Shown here piece after piece: positions 7,880 to 17,006 of a DNA stretch of 64,000 nucleotides; the stretch's first letter is position 1; each line of letters opens with the position of its first letter. The notes under the pieces were generated by a model, which was not told the DNA's origin, made no database searches, and worked only from the letters and a program-made list of their open reading frames with translations. Source of the DNA: Limosilactobacillus antri DSM 16041 (GTDB taxonomy: Bacteria > Bacillota > Bacilli > Lactobacillales > Lactobacillaceae); contig NZ_GG700733.1 in assembly GCF_000160835.1 (NCBI RefSeq), positions 244,609 through 308,608 of the forward strand. The letters are read 5' to 3'. The translations under genes and the position numbers were made by a program.

Positions 7880-8950
7880 ATGTTTTTAGCATTACGCGAA
7901 ATTAAACATGAGAAGGTCCGCTATGGGCTAATTATCGCGATGATCGTAATGATTAGCTACCTGATGTTTGTCCTGATGGGAATGATGATCGGCCTGGCAA
8001 ACGAAAATAAAGCGGCCATCACGACCTGGCAGACGCAGACCGTCTACCTGAATAAAAACGCCAATGATAACCTGAGCCAGTCGCTGATTACCAGCGACCA
8101 GCTCGCCGGACACCGGCTTAACCGGCACGAATCGCTGGTGGGGCAAGCGCCAGTAGTGCTTACCAAGGCGAATGGCAAGGCTGATAAGCAAAGTGCCCAG
8201 TTTATCGGCCTGGACCCGAAGCAGGCCATTGCCAAGGAAAATATCCCCTTGGCAAGCGGCCGGCACGCCCACCACGCTGATGAGCTGGTGGTTGACCAGA
8301 GTCTGCGGGCGAAGGGCTACCGGCTAAGCGATCGGGTCCGGCTGAATTCGACTGCCGACGACTACCGGATTGTCGGTTTTGCCAAGGGAGCCCAGCTCAA
8401 CGTGGCGCCAGTGGTGTACGGTCGGTTAGCGACGTGGAAAACGCTCCGTGGTGTGAATCAGCAAGTCGTGGCGAGTGGAATCATCAGCAACCAGTTGGAG
8501 GGCGGGCACCGCTTTGACAAACTGGCCCGCTACACCAGCCAGGAGTTTATTCAGAAGCTGCCGGGGTACGCGGCCCAAAACAACACGTTTGCGTTCATGA
8601 TTGGCTTTTTAATGGTAATCTCGTTGATTATCATTGCGGTTTTCCTGTACATTTTGACGATGCAGAAGATGCCGAATTATGCGGTCCTGCGTGCCCAAGG
8701 GATCCCAGCCCGCTACTTGATTGCGACCACGATTCATCAGGCGGTGATCCTAATGGCTGCGGGAATCTGTGGGGGTCTTTTGCTGACCCTGCTGACCACC
8801 TGGCTAATGCCGATGACCGTTGCCCTGGTGCTGGACTGGCCGCTGATTGCGCTAATGGTCGTGGTGTTAATTATCCTCGGTGTGCTGGGGGCATTCTTGC
8901 CGGTGCGGATGATTCTTAAAATTGACCCCGTGCGGGCGCTGAATGGCTAG
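7880..8950 (+). CDS. hrtB: Heme-efflux ABC transporter permease (HrtB-like, FtsX/MacB fold)
   Basis: A 356-residue permease with one N-terminal membrane segment (about 13-35), a large extracellular domain (36-233) and three C-terminal segments (about 235-260, 286-310, 315-345), the MacB/FtsX layout. In the HrtBA system two such permeases and two ATPases are thought to extract heme from the outer leaflet of the membrane and release it outside, relieving heme toxicity. Its ATG directly follows the hrtR stop, and the ATPase gene begins 10 bases after its own stop. The family also includes transporters of peptides or lipids; the HrtR-like neighbour and operators favour heme. Confidence 0.82.
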   Translation: MFLALREIKHEKVRYGLIIAMIVMISYLMFVLMGMMIGLANENKAAITTWQTQTVYLNKNANDNLSQSLITSDQLAGHRLNRHESLVGQAPVVLTKANGKADKQSAQFIGLDPKQAIAKENIPLASGRHAHHADELVVDQSLRAKGYRLSDRVRLNSTADDYRIVGFAKGAQLNVAPVVYGRLATWKTLRGVNQQVVASGIISNQLEGGHRFDKLARYTSQEFIQKLPGYAAQNNTFAFMIGFLMVISLIIIAVFLYILTMQKMPNYAVLRAQGIPARYLIATTIHQAVILMAAGICGGLLLTLLTTWLMPMTVALVLDWPLIALMVVVLIILGVLGAFLPVRMILKIDPVRALNG

Positions 8951-8960
8951 GAGGGATACG

Positions 8961-9635
8961 ATGGCAGTAATCGAATTAAAAAACATTAATAAGACCTTTG
9001 GCGAAGGGATTGGCCGGGTCCAGGTGCTGGATAACGTCAATTTCAGCGCTGACCGGGGCCAGCTAAGCTTGATCTTGGGCCCCTCAGGCTCGGGAAAGAG
9101 TACGTTTCTAACAATTGCCGGCGGCCTTCAGACCCCCTCTAGCGGGAGCGTAACGGTCGAGGGAAAACGGCTGGGAAAGTTAACTTCTAAGGACCGTGAC
9201 CAGCTGCGGCTGAACAAGATTGGCTTTGTCCTGCAATCGTACAACCTGCTTCCCTACCTAAGCGTTGCCGACCAGTTTGTACTGGTACGAAAAGTAAAAA
9301 AGACCGGCAACCTGCCGGATGCGGAATTCCAACGTCTGTTAACTGAGTTGGGGATCGCCGACTTGACGAAGCACTTTCCTGACGAGTTGTCTGGCGGGCA
9401 GAACCAGCGGGTGGCAATTGCCCGGGCGCTGTACCCGAACCCGGAGATTGTCCTGGCGGATGAACCGACGGCGGCGCTAGATAGCGACCGGGTGAAGGTG
9501 GTGGGGGCGCTATTAAAGCAGATGGCCCAGAACCATCACAAGGCAATCGTTGTCGTGACCCATGACCTGCGGTTACGCGAGTTTGCGGATCACGTTTATC
9601 AGCTAATGGACGGTAAAATGATTCAGGAAAAGTGA
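8961..9635 (+). CDS. hrtA: Heme-efflux ABC transporter ATPase (HrtA-like)
   Basis: A 224-residue MacB/LolD-type ATPase that powers the preceding permease. Visible motifs are Walker A (GPSGSGKST), Q-loop (LQSYNLL), signature (LSGGQNQR), Walker B (IVLADEPTAALD) and the switch His (VVVTHD). The ATG at 8961 is chosen because AGGAGGG ends 5-6 bases before it; a GTG-like upstream frame start overlaps the permease gene without a site. It is the last gene of the hrtRBA-like operon and is followed by a terminator. Confidence 0.88.
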   Translation: MAVIELKNINKTFGEGIGRVQVLDNVNFSADRGQLSLILGPSGSGKSTFLTIAGGLQTPSSGSVTVEGKRLGKLTSKDRDQLRLNKIGFVLQSYNLLPYLSVADQFVLVRKVKKTGNLPDAEFQRLLTELGIADLTKHFPDELSGGQNQRVAIARALYPNPEIVLADEPTAALDSDRVKVVGALLKQMAQNHHKAIVVVTHDLRLREFADHVYQLMDGKMIQEK

Positions 9636-9654
9636 ATAACAGCGTTCTTAAATG

Positions 9655-9694
9655 TCCTCCAGCTCGGTAAAATCACCGGCTGGGGGCTCTTTTG
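9655..9694 (+). terminator. Terminator after hrtA-like gene
   Basis: CCTCCAGC-CGGT pairs with ACCG-GCTGGGGG around a short loop and is followed by CTCTTTT. Confidence 0.65.
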
Positions 9695-9754
9695 TTTCAC
9701 GTCCGTCCTTTCTGAGAAACTGGCCTGACCATTCCTGGCGGGCGGCGACTTTGC

Positions 9755-9760
9755 TATAAT
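9755..9760 (+). promoter_or_regulatory. Extended -10 promoter of the MacB-like gene
   Basis: TGCTATAAT provides an extended -10 (TATAAT at 9755-9760). No good -35 box is seen upstream, which is usual for extended -10 promoters. Confidence 0.5.
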
Positions 9761-9788
9761 GGAGCCATTACACTAAAAGGAGAATGAA

Positions 9789-11771
9789 ATGGCGTTTTTA
9801 GAATTACACGACATTCGGAAAGCATACTACCTGGATAAGGAAGCATTTCCGGTGCTCAAGGGAATCGATCTCCAATTTTCCCGGGGAGAGTTTGTTTCAA
9901 TTTTGGGGGAGTCCGGTGGGGGAAAATCAACCCTGATGAACATCATTGGCGGTCTGGACCGGGACTTTGAAGGCCAGGTCTTGGTGAACGGCCAGGTGCT
10001 GGACCACGCAAAAGAAAAGCAGCTGGATGACTACCGGCGTGCAATGGTGGGCTACATCTACCAATCATATAACCTGATCTCCCACCTGACCGTGCTGGAC
10101 AATGTTTTAATCGCTCTTGATATGACAACCCTCAGCAGGGAAGAGCGGCGGGCCCGGGCACTGAAGCTGCTGGATCAGGTGGGACTGAGCGAGCAGGTTC
10201 ACAAGCACCCGAACCACCTTTCGGGCGGGCAAAAGCAGCGGGTGGCGATTGCGCGGGCCCTGGCCAGTGATCCCCAGATTATAATTGCCGATGAACCGAC
10301 CGGCGCCCTGGATTCGGAAAATACCCAGGAAGTGCTGGCCCTGCTGGATAACATTGCTAAGGATGGCAAACTGGTAATTGCGGTGACCCACTCCCAGGAA
10401 GTGGCGGATCACGGAACCCGGATTGTTCACCTGGCGGACGGGAAAATTGATGGGGACCAGCGCCTGCGGCCGGCTTACCCGATTCCGGCGGCCCCCACGG
10501 TCATCAAACCAAAACAGCTGCCGGCAACGGCTAGTTACCGGATGGCGTTTAAGCACCTGATGTACAACTTCTGGCGCAATTCGCTGATTATGTTGGGAAC
10601 GGCAATTGGGATCTTTGCCGTCCTCCTGTTTAGTGGACTGGGGAACGGCATCAACGGTTATATTCAAGACCAGATTAACTCGCTGACGAACCCACGCTCC
10701 ATTACCGTTTTAAAGAATCCAACGGGAAAACGGCTGACGCAGGACCAGGTTCAGTCCGCCTTAATGCAGAATATGGCGGCGGACCCGCAGTCAATGGTGC
10801 TCAGTAATGGCGACTTCAACCGGCTGGCCAAGCTCGCGGACGGCGCCAGTGTCGAAAAGGGGAACATGATCGGCGGTTACCGGCTTAACTATGGCAAGCT
10901 GCAGCAGAGCGGGACCAACATGACGACTTGGAATAAGTCAGTTACGGCAAGCTCCATCAAGCACGGCCACCGGCCCGGGAATAATGAAATCGTTTTGACC
11001 AAGCAACAGGCAATTCAGTTGGCTGGGCCCCGGAGTTACCGCCAGCTGATTGGCAAGCAGGTCAAGCTCAGCTTTAACTGGGTCAATAAGCAGGGCGCGC
11101 CAGTCGCAATTGAAGGGACGGTGCGGGTTGCCGGTTTAAGCGAGGGTGCCAGCGCGGGAACCACCATTAATTACGCAACCATGCAGCGCCTGTTGCGGCA
11201 GCACGATGCGGATGCCCGGCCGAATTTTGCGGTGTTCGTTGCCAAGAAGCTCTCAACGGTGGAGAGTACGGCCAACCAGATTAATAACCTGCGGAACGGG
11301 CAGAATGAACGGATCCTGAGTGCGATTACCGTTGGCTCGGTTCTCAAAACCGTAAATACCTATGTCCGCCTAGCGTCCACCATCCTGGCGGCGATTGCCG
11401 GAATCTCGCTTCTGGTGTCCGTATTGATGATTATTGTCACAATGTATATGTCAGTGTCGGAGCGGACAAAGGAGATCGGGATTCTGCGGGCGCTGGGGGA
11501 ACGGAAGAAAGACATTCGCCGGCTGTTTACCTCGGAGTCAATCTTTATTGGCTTATTCTCGGCCATCCTGGCTCTGGGAATTGTAGCGGTCGTGTCGTTG
11601 ATCCTCAACCACGCGCTCTACGGTCTGATTAAGTACAATATCGTGCAGCTTACGGTGGGCAACGTAATTTTTGCCGTCGTGGTTGCCGTAATTATCTCCT
11701 TCATCGCGGCCCTGCTGCCGGCCCGGCACGCGGCTAAGCTGAACCCGATTGACGCGTTGGCGGCTGATTAA
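9789..11771 (+). CDS. MacB-like ABC transporter, ATPase and permease fused
   Basis: A 660-residue single-chain exporter half. Residues 1-225 are the ATPase (Walker [10 protein letters not shown], signature LSGGQKQR, Walker [14 protein letters not shown]). A linker leads to the first membrane segment (about 256-282), an extracellular domain of about 250 residues, and three C-terminal segments (about 527-552, 585-610, 625-650). This is the domain order of MacB, which in Gram-positives exports peptides or antimicrobials. It has its own promoter but lies just after the hrt-like operon, so both may deal with envelope stress. No partner membrane-fusion protein is nearby. Substrate unknown. Confidence 0.88.
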   Translation: MAFLELHDIRKAYYLDKEAFPVLKGIDLQFSRGEFVSILGESGGGKSTLMNIIGGLDRDFEGQVLVNGQVLDHAKEKQLDDYRRAMVGYIYQSYNLISHLTVLDNVLIALDMTTLSREERRARALKLLDQVGLSEQVHKHPNHLSGGQKQRVAIARALASDPQIIIADEPTGALDSENTQEVLALLDNIAKDGKLVIAVTHSQEVADHGTRIVHLADGKIDGDQRLRPAYPIPAAPTVIKPKQLPATASYRMAFKHLMYNFWRNSLIMLGTAIGIFAVLLFSGLGNGINGYIQDQINSLTNPRSITVLKNPTGKRLTQDQVQSALMQNMAADPQSMVLSNGDFNRLAKLADGASVEKGNMIGGYRLNYGKLQQSGTNMTTWNKSVTASSIKHGHRPGNNEIVLTKQQAIQLAGPRSYRQLIGKQVKLSFNWVNKQGAPVAIEGTVRVAGLSEGASAGTTINYATMQRLLRQHDADARPNFAVFVAKKLSTVESTANQINNLRNGQNERILSAITVGSVLKTVNTYVRLASTILAAIAGISLLVSVLMIIVTMYMSVSERTKEIGILRALGERKKDIRRLFTSESIFIGLFSAILALGIVAVVSLILNHALYGLIKYNIVQLTVGNVIFAVVVAVIISFIAALLPARHAAKLNPIDALAAD

Positions 11772-11791
11772 TTGAATTAACCTAAGATTTA

Positions 11792-11825
11792 GGAGGCTGG
11801 GAATTAACTCAGTCTCTTTGCTGTT
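11792..11825 (+). terminator. Terminator after the MacB-like gene
   Basis: GAGGCTGGG / CTCAGTCTC forms a short stem with a 6-base loop, followed by TTTG and a T-rich run. Similar GAGGCTGGGA hairpins are common intergenic elements in lactobacilli. Confidence 0.5.
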
Positions 11826-11953
11826 TTAAAGCTAGTAATGCAACAGCGTAGTAGCTGGCTGGCAGGCCAAATAGGCTTGTTGCGTGTCAACGGCATTCAC
11901 GTTAGAATCCCAAGTAATGATTCACTTTATTTTTAGGTATACCAAAAATATGC

Positions 11954-11959
11954 TATAAT
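11954..11959 (+). promoter_or_regulatory. Extended -10 promoter of the 73-aa gene
   Basis: TGCTATAAT is an extended -10 just upstream of the ribosome binding site of the small gene, giving a very short leader. Confidence 0.5.
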
Positions 11960-11979
11960 ATTGACTGGAGGTGATAGCA

Positions 11980-12201
11980 GTGACGACCGTTTATCTTCAC
12001 GACAATCAGCAGACCCAGACAATTCACTGCTCTGATGGCAGCCAAGGAGTAATGCAGCTAGCAGCACCGTATTATCAATTTCGTTTTTATAGTCACCAGC
12101 ACCCGAGCTTTTGCTTGGTCCAAAGCCAAATCCATGATGGTGCGACCATAACGGTGAAGGACATCCAAAGCAGGGATGACTTTCAGCTGAAGCTGGTTTA
12201 G
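11980..12201 (+). CDS. Small hypothetical protein (73 aa)
   Basis: I do not recognise this product. The GTG at 11980 is preferred because GGAGGTG ends 6-7 bases before it; an upstream GTG at 11971 is part of that site. The protein has no membrane segment or signal peptide and is rich in Gln, His and aromatic residues (for example YYQFRFYSHQHP); it reads like a small beta-rich cytoplasmic protein. A clear promoter, a strong ribosome binding site and a terminator support expression. It converges on the ArsR-family gene and shares the terminator hairpin with it. Confidence 0.6.
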   Translation: MTTVYLHDNQQTQTIHCSDGSQGVMQLAAPYYQFRFYSHQHPSFCLVQSQIHDGATITVKDIQSRDDFQLKLV

Positions 12202-12225
12202 GCAGGGCGGCAAACGATGGACAAA

Positions 12226-12275
12226 ACAATACGCAAGTGGTCAATCGACATCGATTAACTACTTGCGTATTGTTA
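12226..12275. terminator. Bidirectional terminator
   Basis: ACAATACGCAAGT pairs with ACTTGCGTATTGT around a loop that itself holds ATCGA/TCGAT. T-rich bases follow on the plus strand and A-rich bases precede it, so it can serve both convergent genes; its right edge touches the stop codon of the ArsR gene. Confidence 0.75.
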
Positions 12276-12599
12276 CTTTTTAGTGACCGGCCGGTTCATT
12301 ATCTCATCAGCGTGGCTTAAAACATCGGCGACCAGGGTCATCAGCTGGGGATTTTCCAACTGGTAGATGATGGCCTTGCCATGTCGGTGCTGTTGAACCA
12401 GGTGGAGCTTGCGAAGGATCTGCAGCTGGTGGGAAACACCAGACTGCTCCCACTGAAGCCGTTCACTAATTTCGGAAACACTCATCGAATGCTGGATCAA
12501 CAGGTAAATCAGGCGGAGCCGTTTAGGATTGCCGAGAATCTTAAATAGCTGGCTGGCCTTCTCAATGTTTGTTAATTCCCTAGTAGTTTGACTGACCAT
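12273..12599 (-). CDS. ArsR/SmtB-family winged-helix regulator
   Basis: A 108-residue repressor of the ArsR/SmtB family. The helix-turn-helix is at about residues 40-70 (MSVSEISERLQWEQSGVSHQ) and the wing follows (HRHGKAIIYQL). The last helix carries DVLSHADE, a place where metal-sensing members hold Asp/His ligands (alpha-5 site), so Zn or a similar metal is possible but unproven. No Cys pair of the alpha-3N type is present. No metal pump is adjacent, so its targets are elsewhere or are only itself. Confidence 0.87.
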   Translation of the reverse strand: MVSQTTRELTNIEKASQLFKILGNPKRLRLIYLLIQHSMSVSEISERLQWEQSGVSHQLQILRKLHLVQQHRHGKAIIYQLENPQLMTLVADVLSHADEIMNRPVTKK

Positions 12600-12722
12600 T
12601 GCACTTCCCCCACTTTGTGTCTTGCACGGACTATCAAATTGTTATTACTACAATTTTAATATTTAAAGCGAAAAAAGCAAAGTGCCAATACAGACACTTT
12701 GCTTTTCCTTAGGAATTTCAAA

Positions 12723-14570
12723 TTAGAAGCTCAAGCGCTGACCGACGTAAATCGTGTATGGCGCTTGCAGGTTATTCCGTTGCGCTAACGTCCGCCAATC
12801 GAGCCCGTACTGGGCTGCAATAGCAGACAGCGAGTCACCGCTTTGCACGGTGTAGCCGCCACGAGCCGCCGCGGCAGGGGCCTGGTAGCTAGTTGCTTGG
12901 CCACTTACCCGCAGGACCTGGCCGACGTAAATGCGGTTCGGGTTGGCGATGCCATTGCTTTGGGCCAGCTGTTCGTAGGAAACCCCGAGCCGGCTGGCGA
13001 TGCCGGAAAGGGTGTCACCGCTCTGGACGGTGTAGGAACCGCTAGCACTAGCATTGTTGTGGCGCGGTTGACTAACGGTGTTAACCGGCGTGCTCTGCGT
13101 GCCGCCTACCCGCAGGACCTGGCCAACGTAAATCCGGTTCGGGTTAGCGATATTGTTGATCTGGGCTAACTGCGAATAGCTCATTCCGAACTGGCTGGCG
13201 ATGCCGGAGAGGGTGTCGCCGCTTTGAACGGTGTATGACGATGCCCCGGTGTTCGCGTTGGAATTCGTTGGCGTCGTGGTGGTGTGGTTAACAGCGGCCG
13301 CCCGCAATTGCAGGACCTGGCCGACGTAAATTTGGTTCGGGTTAGCGATGTTGTTGATCTGAGCCAGCTGTGAATAGTTCATCCCAAATTGGCTGGCAAT
13401 GCCGGAAAGGGTGTCGCCGCTCTGGACGGTGTAGCTGCTTTGCCCGTTGTTGCTTTGCTGGTTGTGGTTAACAACCGGCTGGCTAGGCGTTGCTGGTTGG
13501 CTGGCCTGCCGGACCAGTAGCCGTTGGCCGACGTAGATCTGGTTGACGTTTTGAATGTCGTTTAAGTGGGCCAAGGTGTTCACCGTGGTTGAGAACTGGT
13601 TGGCGATGCCGGAGAGGGTGTCGCCGTTTTGGACCGTGTAGTAATTGGTGCTGTTGCTAAAGCTGCTGGACGAGTTGTCATTTTGCTGCTTGTTGACAAC
13701 TACCTTGCCCGAAAAGGCCACTGCATCGAGCTGGGTCAAGTTGTAGGTCCGAATCAAGTTTTGCAAAGAATAAGCGTAGTTCGGATCAGTTGCGTAACCG
13801 TCGAGGTGCAGCTTGTTAGTTACGGAAATGTAGTTGGTATCACCGCGCAGGTTGTTGTAGCGGCTGTTGACCGCCAAAAAGCGTCCGTGGTCTTCAACGG
13901 ATTCGCTCAGACTAGGGTAAGCGCGGAAGTTGTCGTAAATGTAAACGCTCCGGCCGTTGTATACTTCCCGCGTTTGGAGCCGGATTGACTGCCCGTTGTA
14001 AGAACCCTTGATCCCGAAAAGGTTATTGCCGGGAGCGGCTTGTCCCCAACCACTTTCGAGGATTGCCTGGGCAACCGTGACTGAAGGCAGCACTTGGTAA
14101 TTGTTCCAACCATTGATGGCACCCGGTGCAACACTTTGGATGAACTGCTGGCAACGCGCGTTGTTGCTAAAGTGGAGGGAGCTGACGTCCGCCGTTTGGC
14201 TTTGCGGCTGTTGGGCCGTGTTGGCCTGTGCGGCGTAGGCCGAAGCAGTTACTGCCCGGGCTTGCGGAGCGGCCTGAACGTTTAGTGTGTTGCTGGTATT
14301 TGCCTGCTGGTTCTGGCTAGCGTTCGCTGCGTTCCCATCTTGGCTGGTACTTGCCGCCTGGCGGTTATTCGTCTGGTCGGCGGTTGCTGGATTCTGATTG
14401 TTGACGTTGGTTACCGGCGCCTGGGCTGGTGCTTGACCATTATCGTCAGCGTGAGCAACTGCTCCCGTAGCGGTCAGCAGTGAAACAGCGGTTAAACCAG
14501 CTACAACCCATTTGCGGCCGCTCTTATACATTTTAAAGTGAGTGGCACTGTTAAGTTCTGCTTGTTTCAT
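12723..14570 (-). CDS. Secreted N-acetylglucosaminidase with five LysM repeats
   Basis: A 615-residue peptidoglycan hydrolase, probably for cell separation or autolysis. The N-terminus has the KxYKxGKxW-type signal (MYKSGRKW, residues 14-21) with cleavage likely after AHA near residue 42. Residues 43-125 are Gln/Asn/Ala-rich. A GH73-type glucosaminidase domain spans about 128-280, with the likely catalytic Glu in QAILESGWG. Five LysM repeats follow, each starting YTVQ(S/N)GD(T/S)LS and ending IYVGQ. Repeats 2, 3 and 4 are nearly identical; the first and last are more diverged. LysM repeats bind GlcNAc in the wall. It is transcribed alone. Confidence 0.93.
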   Translation of the reverse strand: MKQAELNSATHFKMYKSGRKWVVAGLTAVSLLTATGAVAHADDNGQAPAQAPVTNVNNQNPATADQTNNRQAASTSQDGNAANASQNQQANTSNTLNVQAAPQARAVTASAYAAQANTAQQPQSQTADVSSLHFSNNARCQQFIQSVAPGAINGWNNYQVLPSVTVAQAILESGWGQAAPGNNLFGIKGSYNGQSIRLQTREVYNGRSVYIYDNFRAYPSLSESVEDHGRFLAVNSRYNNLRGDTNYISVTNKLHLDGYATDPNYAYSLQNLIRTYNLTQLDAVAFSGKVVVNKQQNDNSSSSFSNSTNYYTVQNGDTLSGIANQFSTTVNTLAHLNDIQNVNQIYVGQRLLVRQASQPATPSQPVVNHNQQSNNGQSSYTVQSGDTLSGIASQFGMNYSQLAQINNIANPNQIYVGQVLQLRAAAVNHTTTTPTNSNANTGASSYTVQSGDTLSGIASQFGMSYSQLAQINNIANPNRIYVGQVLRVGGTQSTPVNTVSQPRHNNASASGSYTVQSGDTLSGIASRLGVSYEQLAQSNGIANPNRIYVGQVLRVSGQATSYQAPAAAARGGYTVQSGDSLSAIAAQYGLDWRTLAQRNNLQAPYTIYVGQRLSF

Positions 14571-14956
14571 GTTCGTTAGCTCCCCCTATCAGTTAAAACG
14601 CGATAGTTCAAAGAAAAGTTGAAACTAGGTGGACGTTTTATAAAATTGAAATAAAAAAGTTAAGAAGTTATTAAGATTGCACTGTCTATAAAACTATCAT
14701 TTCTGGCCCGCGACGTCAATCAAATCCAGCAGGCAAAATAAGTATATTTATATTTTATTTTAACGACTGAAAAATCTTTGATAAATCTTAACTGGCTGGG
14801 TGGATGCTTCGCCTTTATCAGCTGACAGATAATCTTGGTTGAATGCTTAAAAATACATATGTCGAAGCGGTCAGCCAAGGAGAAATAATTTCGGTTTAGC
14901 AGACACTAGGATATAATAAAAGAGCTTTTAAGATTTACATGTGAGGTATCAAAGGA
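14571..14956. other. AT-rich intergenic region between divergent genes
   Basis: This 386-base stretch separates the LysM hydrolase and the LacI-type regulator. It holds the hydrolase ribosome binding site (GGGGAG near 14582) and, for the regulator, TATAAT at 14912-14917 with a weak -35. I see no open frame, RNA gene or strong inverted repeat in the rest. Confidence 0.5.
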
Positions 14957-15895
14957 ATGGTAGCGAAGTTAAAGGATGTTGCTAAATTAGCTGGGGTGTC
15001 GGTAACAACGGTCTCACGAGTTATCAACAATTATGGCTCGCTGAGTGAAAAAACCATTAATAAGGTCCATGCGGCCATGCGTGAGCTGAACTACCAGCCG
15101 AATGCGCTGGCCCGGGCCATGCAGGGGAAGCCGTCAAAGTTTATCGGCTTAATTTTTCCTAATCTAACAAACCCCTTCTTTGCCGAATTGGTCAACGAAC
15201 TGGAGCGGCAGCTGTTTAAGCAGGGCTATAAGGCCATCATCGCTTCGTCGGCGGAAAATCCCGAAATCGAACATGAATATTTAAGTATGCTAATGGCCAA
15301 CCAGGTGGACGGGATTATTTCGGGCTCCCACAACCTCGATATTCAAGAATACCATCAGGTTGCGGCTCCCATCGTTTCGTTTGACCGCTACCTGGCGGAT
15401 AATGTCCCAATCGTGGCTTCAGATAGTTACCGGGGCGGCCAGCTGGCGGTTGACTACCTCCTGCAGCACGCCGTTCGGCACATCGCAGTGATTGTGGATG
15501 AGGATACCTTCGCTTCGCCGACGCTGAACCGGCTGCAGGGGGCGGTTGACCGGTTGACGGCGGAGCACCGGAGCTTTGACCCCCTCGCCCTGGACCGGAT
15601 CGAATTTACGACGACCTTCCCGGGAATTTACGATGGGGTGGTGGCCTCCAACGATATTCAAGCGCTTGAAATTGCAGCGGTTTACCGGGCAAATGGACTG
15701 CGGATGGGCAGGGATTTCTTTATTACCGGTTATGACGGTTCGCAGCTGGTTCAGAAGGTGGCGCCGCAACTGCCGACGGTTGTTCAGCCAATTCCAGAAC
15801 TCGCGACGGCCCTGATTAAAACTTTGCTGCAGCGGGTCGCCCAGCCTACCGTCCAGGTGGCGTCGACGACCTTGCCAGTCACTTTTCGCCAGTAA
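14957..15895 (+). CDS. LacI-family sugar-responsive repressor (orphan)
   Basis: A 312-residue LacI/GalR regulator. The N-terminal helix-turn-helix and hinge are clear (LKDVAKLAGVSVTTVSRVIN, then NALARAMQG). Residues 60-312 form the periplasmic-binding-protein-like sensor domain (FIGLIFPNLTNPFF; DGIISGSHN; VASDSYRGG). The sequence resembles sucrose/fructose-type repressors of lactobacilli more than GalR, but the effector cannot be fixed by eye. No sugar gene lies next to it, so it acts in trans or its partners were lost. A bidirectional terminator follows directly. Confidence 0.88.
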   Translation: MVAKLKDVAKLAGVSVTTVSRVINNYGSLSEKTINKVHAAMRELNYQPNALARAMQGKPSKFIGLIFPNLTNPFFAELVNELERQLFKQGYKAIIASSAENPEIEHEYLSMLMANQVDGIISGSHNLDIQEYHQVAAPIVSFDRYLADNVPIVASDSYRGGQLAVDYLLQHAVRHIAVIVDEDTFASPTLNRLQGAVDRLTAEHRSFDPLALDRIEFTTTFPGIYDGVVASNDIQALEIAAVYRANGLRMGRDFFITGYDGSQLVQKVAPQLPTVVQPIPELATALIKTLLQRVAQPTVQVASTTLPVTFRQ

Positions 15896-15897
15896 CA

Positions 15898-15934
15898 AAA
15901 AAGGTGCGGACCACGATGGCCCACGCCTTTTTAG
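15898..15934. terminator. Bidirectional terminator
   Basis: AAAAAAGGTGCGG..CC pairs with GG..CCCACGCCTTTTTT, with A-run before and T-run after, between convergent genes. Confidence 0.7.
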
Positions 15935-15940
15935 TATTGG

Positions 15941-16126
15941 TTATTTGCTTTGCATAAAGCGTTGGAGCAATTCGGCTTCTTCAGAGGTCGCTGCGGAATT
16001 TGATGACTTAATGTCATGAATTCGTTCGACTGACAAATGGCTCCCGAAGGCAACTTCATTATCGTTTAAGTCGTTATCATGCTCAAATTTGATTAATTCT
16101 TGCGCTAACTCACTCAAATTATCCAT
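15941..16126 (-). CDS. Small conserved protein, LBP_cg2779-like
   Basis: A 61-residue acidic cytoplasmic protein. From memory it resembles the small lactobacillar family named LBP_cg2779, which has the FGSHLSVERIHDIKS-like core seen here at about residues 27-41 and an acidic C-terminal helix (TSEEAELLQRFM). The core looks like a minimal helix-turn-helix, but DNA binding is not shown. The ATG at 16126 is preferred because AAGGAGGAG lies at good distance; the frame extends 12 codons further upstream without a site. Function unknown. Confidence 0.7.
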   Translation of the reverse strand: MDNLSELAQELIKFEHDNDLNDNEVAFGSHLSVERIHDIKSSNSAATSEEAELLQRFMQSK

Positions 16127-16363
16127 GAAATCAATCTCCTCCTTATTTGACCAGGTCGTCAATTAAAGTGCGTTTTCACTAATTCGTCCACTGGTGAGAC
16201 AAACTGGTTAAATACCATTTTTAAGTTTAGCACAGTTTAGGGAGTTCCCAAAAAGAAACGGCAATTTATTTCAGAAAATCGGCCGCAATAAGCGGGACAA
16301 GGAGCGGCATTTATGTGATAATCAAGGTATAACGATTGGTAAACAGAATGGAGCGTTGTAGAT

Positions 16364-16984
16364 ATGACTTGGAATTGGTTGGGCTGGCTATCGTGGATCC
16401 TGGCAATTGCCTTTCTCTGCTGGGTAATTCACTATATCCGGGTTCAGCAGCTGATGTTAATTGCAAAGACGAAAAAGGCCTTTGCGCCGAAGCTATTTTG
16501 GCGCTACGTCGCCTTGCTGGTGGTTGCACTGGCCTGGCTGGGGGCAATGCTGCACCTGACCTTTTTCCGGCAGGTTGCGATTGATAACCACCGGGAAACA
16601 AGGATTTCAATGCAGTACGCCAACCTGCAGCTGCACAACCAGGGAAACGACTACTACTATGTCCTCGCTACCCGCAGCAAAACTGGCCAGCACCCGGTAG
16701 TTTCGTATACTTACTGGGCCAAGGGAAATCGGTACACGACAAATTCCCGCTTTGGCTCGGTGGCTGATGGCCGGCGGCTGGTGACTTTGGACGCCAGCAG
16801 CCTGCCGTGGAATAAGGCGCAGCTAAAGAAGGCGGATCAGGAGAGCGGGCACGCGTTTGCCGCGACGATGACGGTCCACTACCAGAATACGGTCATTAAT
16901 GGCCTGGGACTGCGGGCCAACCGCGACGCCGCGACCTACACCCTGATCCGGGTGCCGTCAGCAGAGATGGTTCACGAACGTTAA
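16364..16984 (+). CDS. Two-TM membrane protein, possibly LVIS_2131-like
   Basis: A 206-residue protein with two N-terminal membrane segments (about 7-25 and 46-66) and an extracellular or cytoplasmic beta-rich domain (residues 70-206) without cysteines. It may belong to the lactobacillar LVIS_2131 family; that is from memory and uncertain. The gene lies 22 bases before the MFS gene, so the two are probably co-transcribed. No catalytic motif is visible. Confidence 0.65.
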   Translation: MTWNWLGWLSWILAIAFLCWVIHYIRVQQLMLIAKTKKAFAPKLFWRYVALLVVALAWLGAMLHLTFFRQVAIDNHRETRISMQYANLQLHNQGNDYYYVLATRSKTGQHPVVSYTYWAKGNRYTTNSRFGSVADGRRLVTLDASSLPWNKAQLKKADQESGHAFAATMTVHYQNTVINGLGLRANRDAATYTLIRVPSAEMVHER

Positions 16985-17006
16985 GGAGGTTCAGCGGAGA
17001 TCCAAA

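Noticed and set aside
10107..10667. Long open frame (186 aa) on the minus strand inside the MacB-like gene
   Set aside because: It lies antisense to a well-supported ABC transporter gene, has no ribosome site and no family motif; open antisense frames are common in GC-rich coding DNA.
12900..13640. Regularly spaced repeats resembling a CRISPR array
   Set aside because: They are in-frame LysM repeats of about 60-70 codons including linkers, too long and of coding type.
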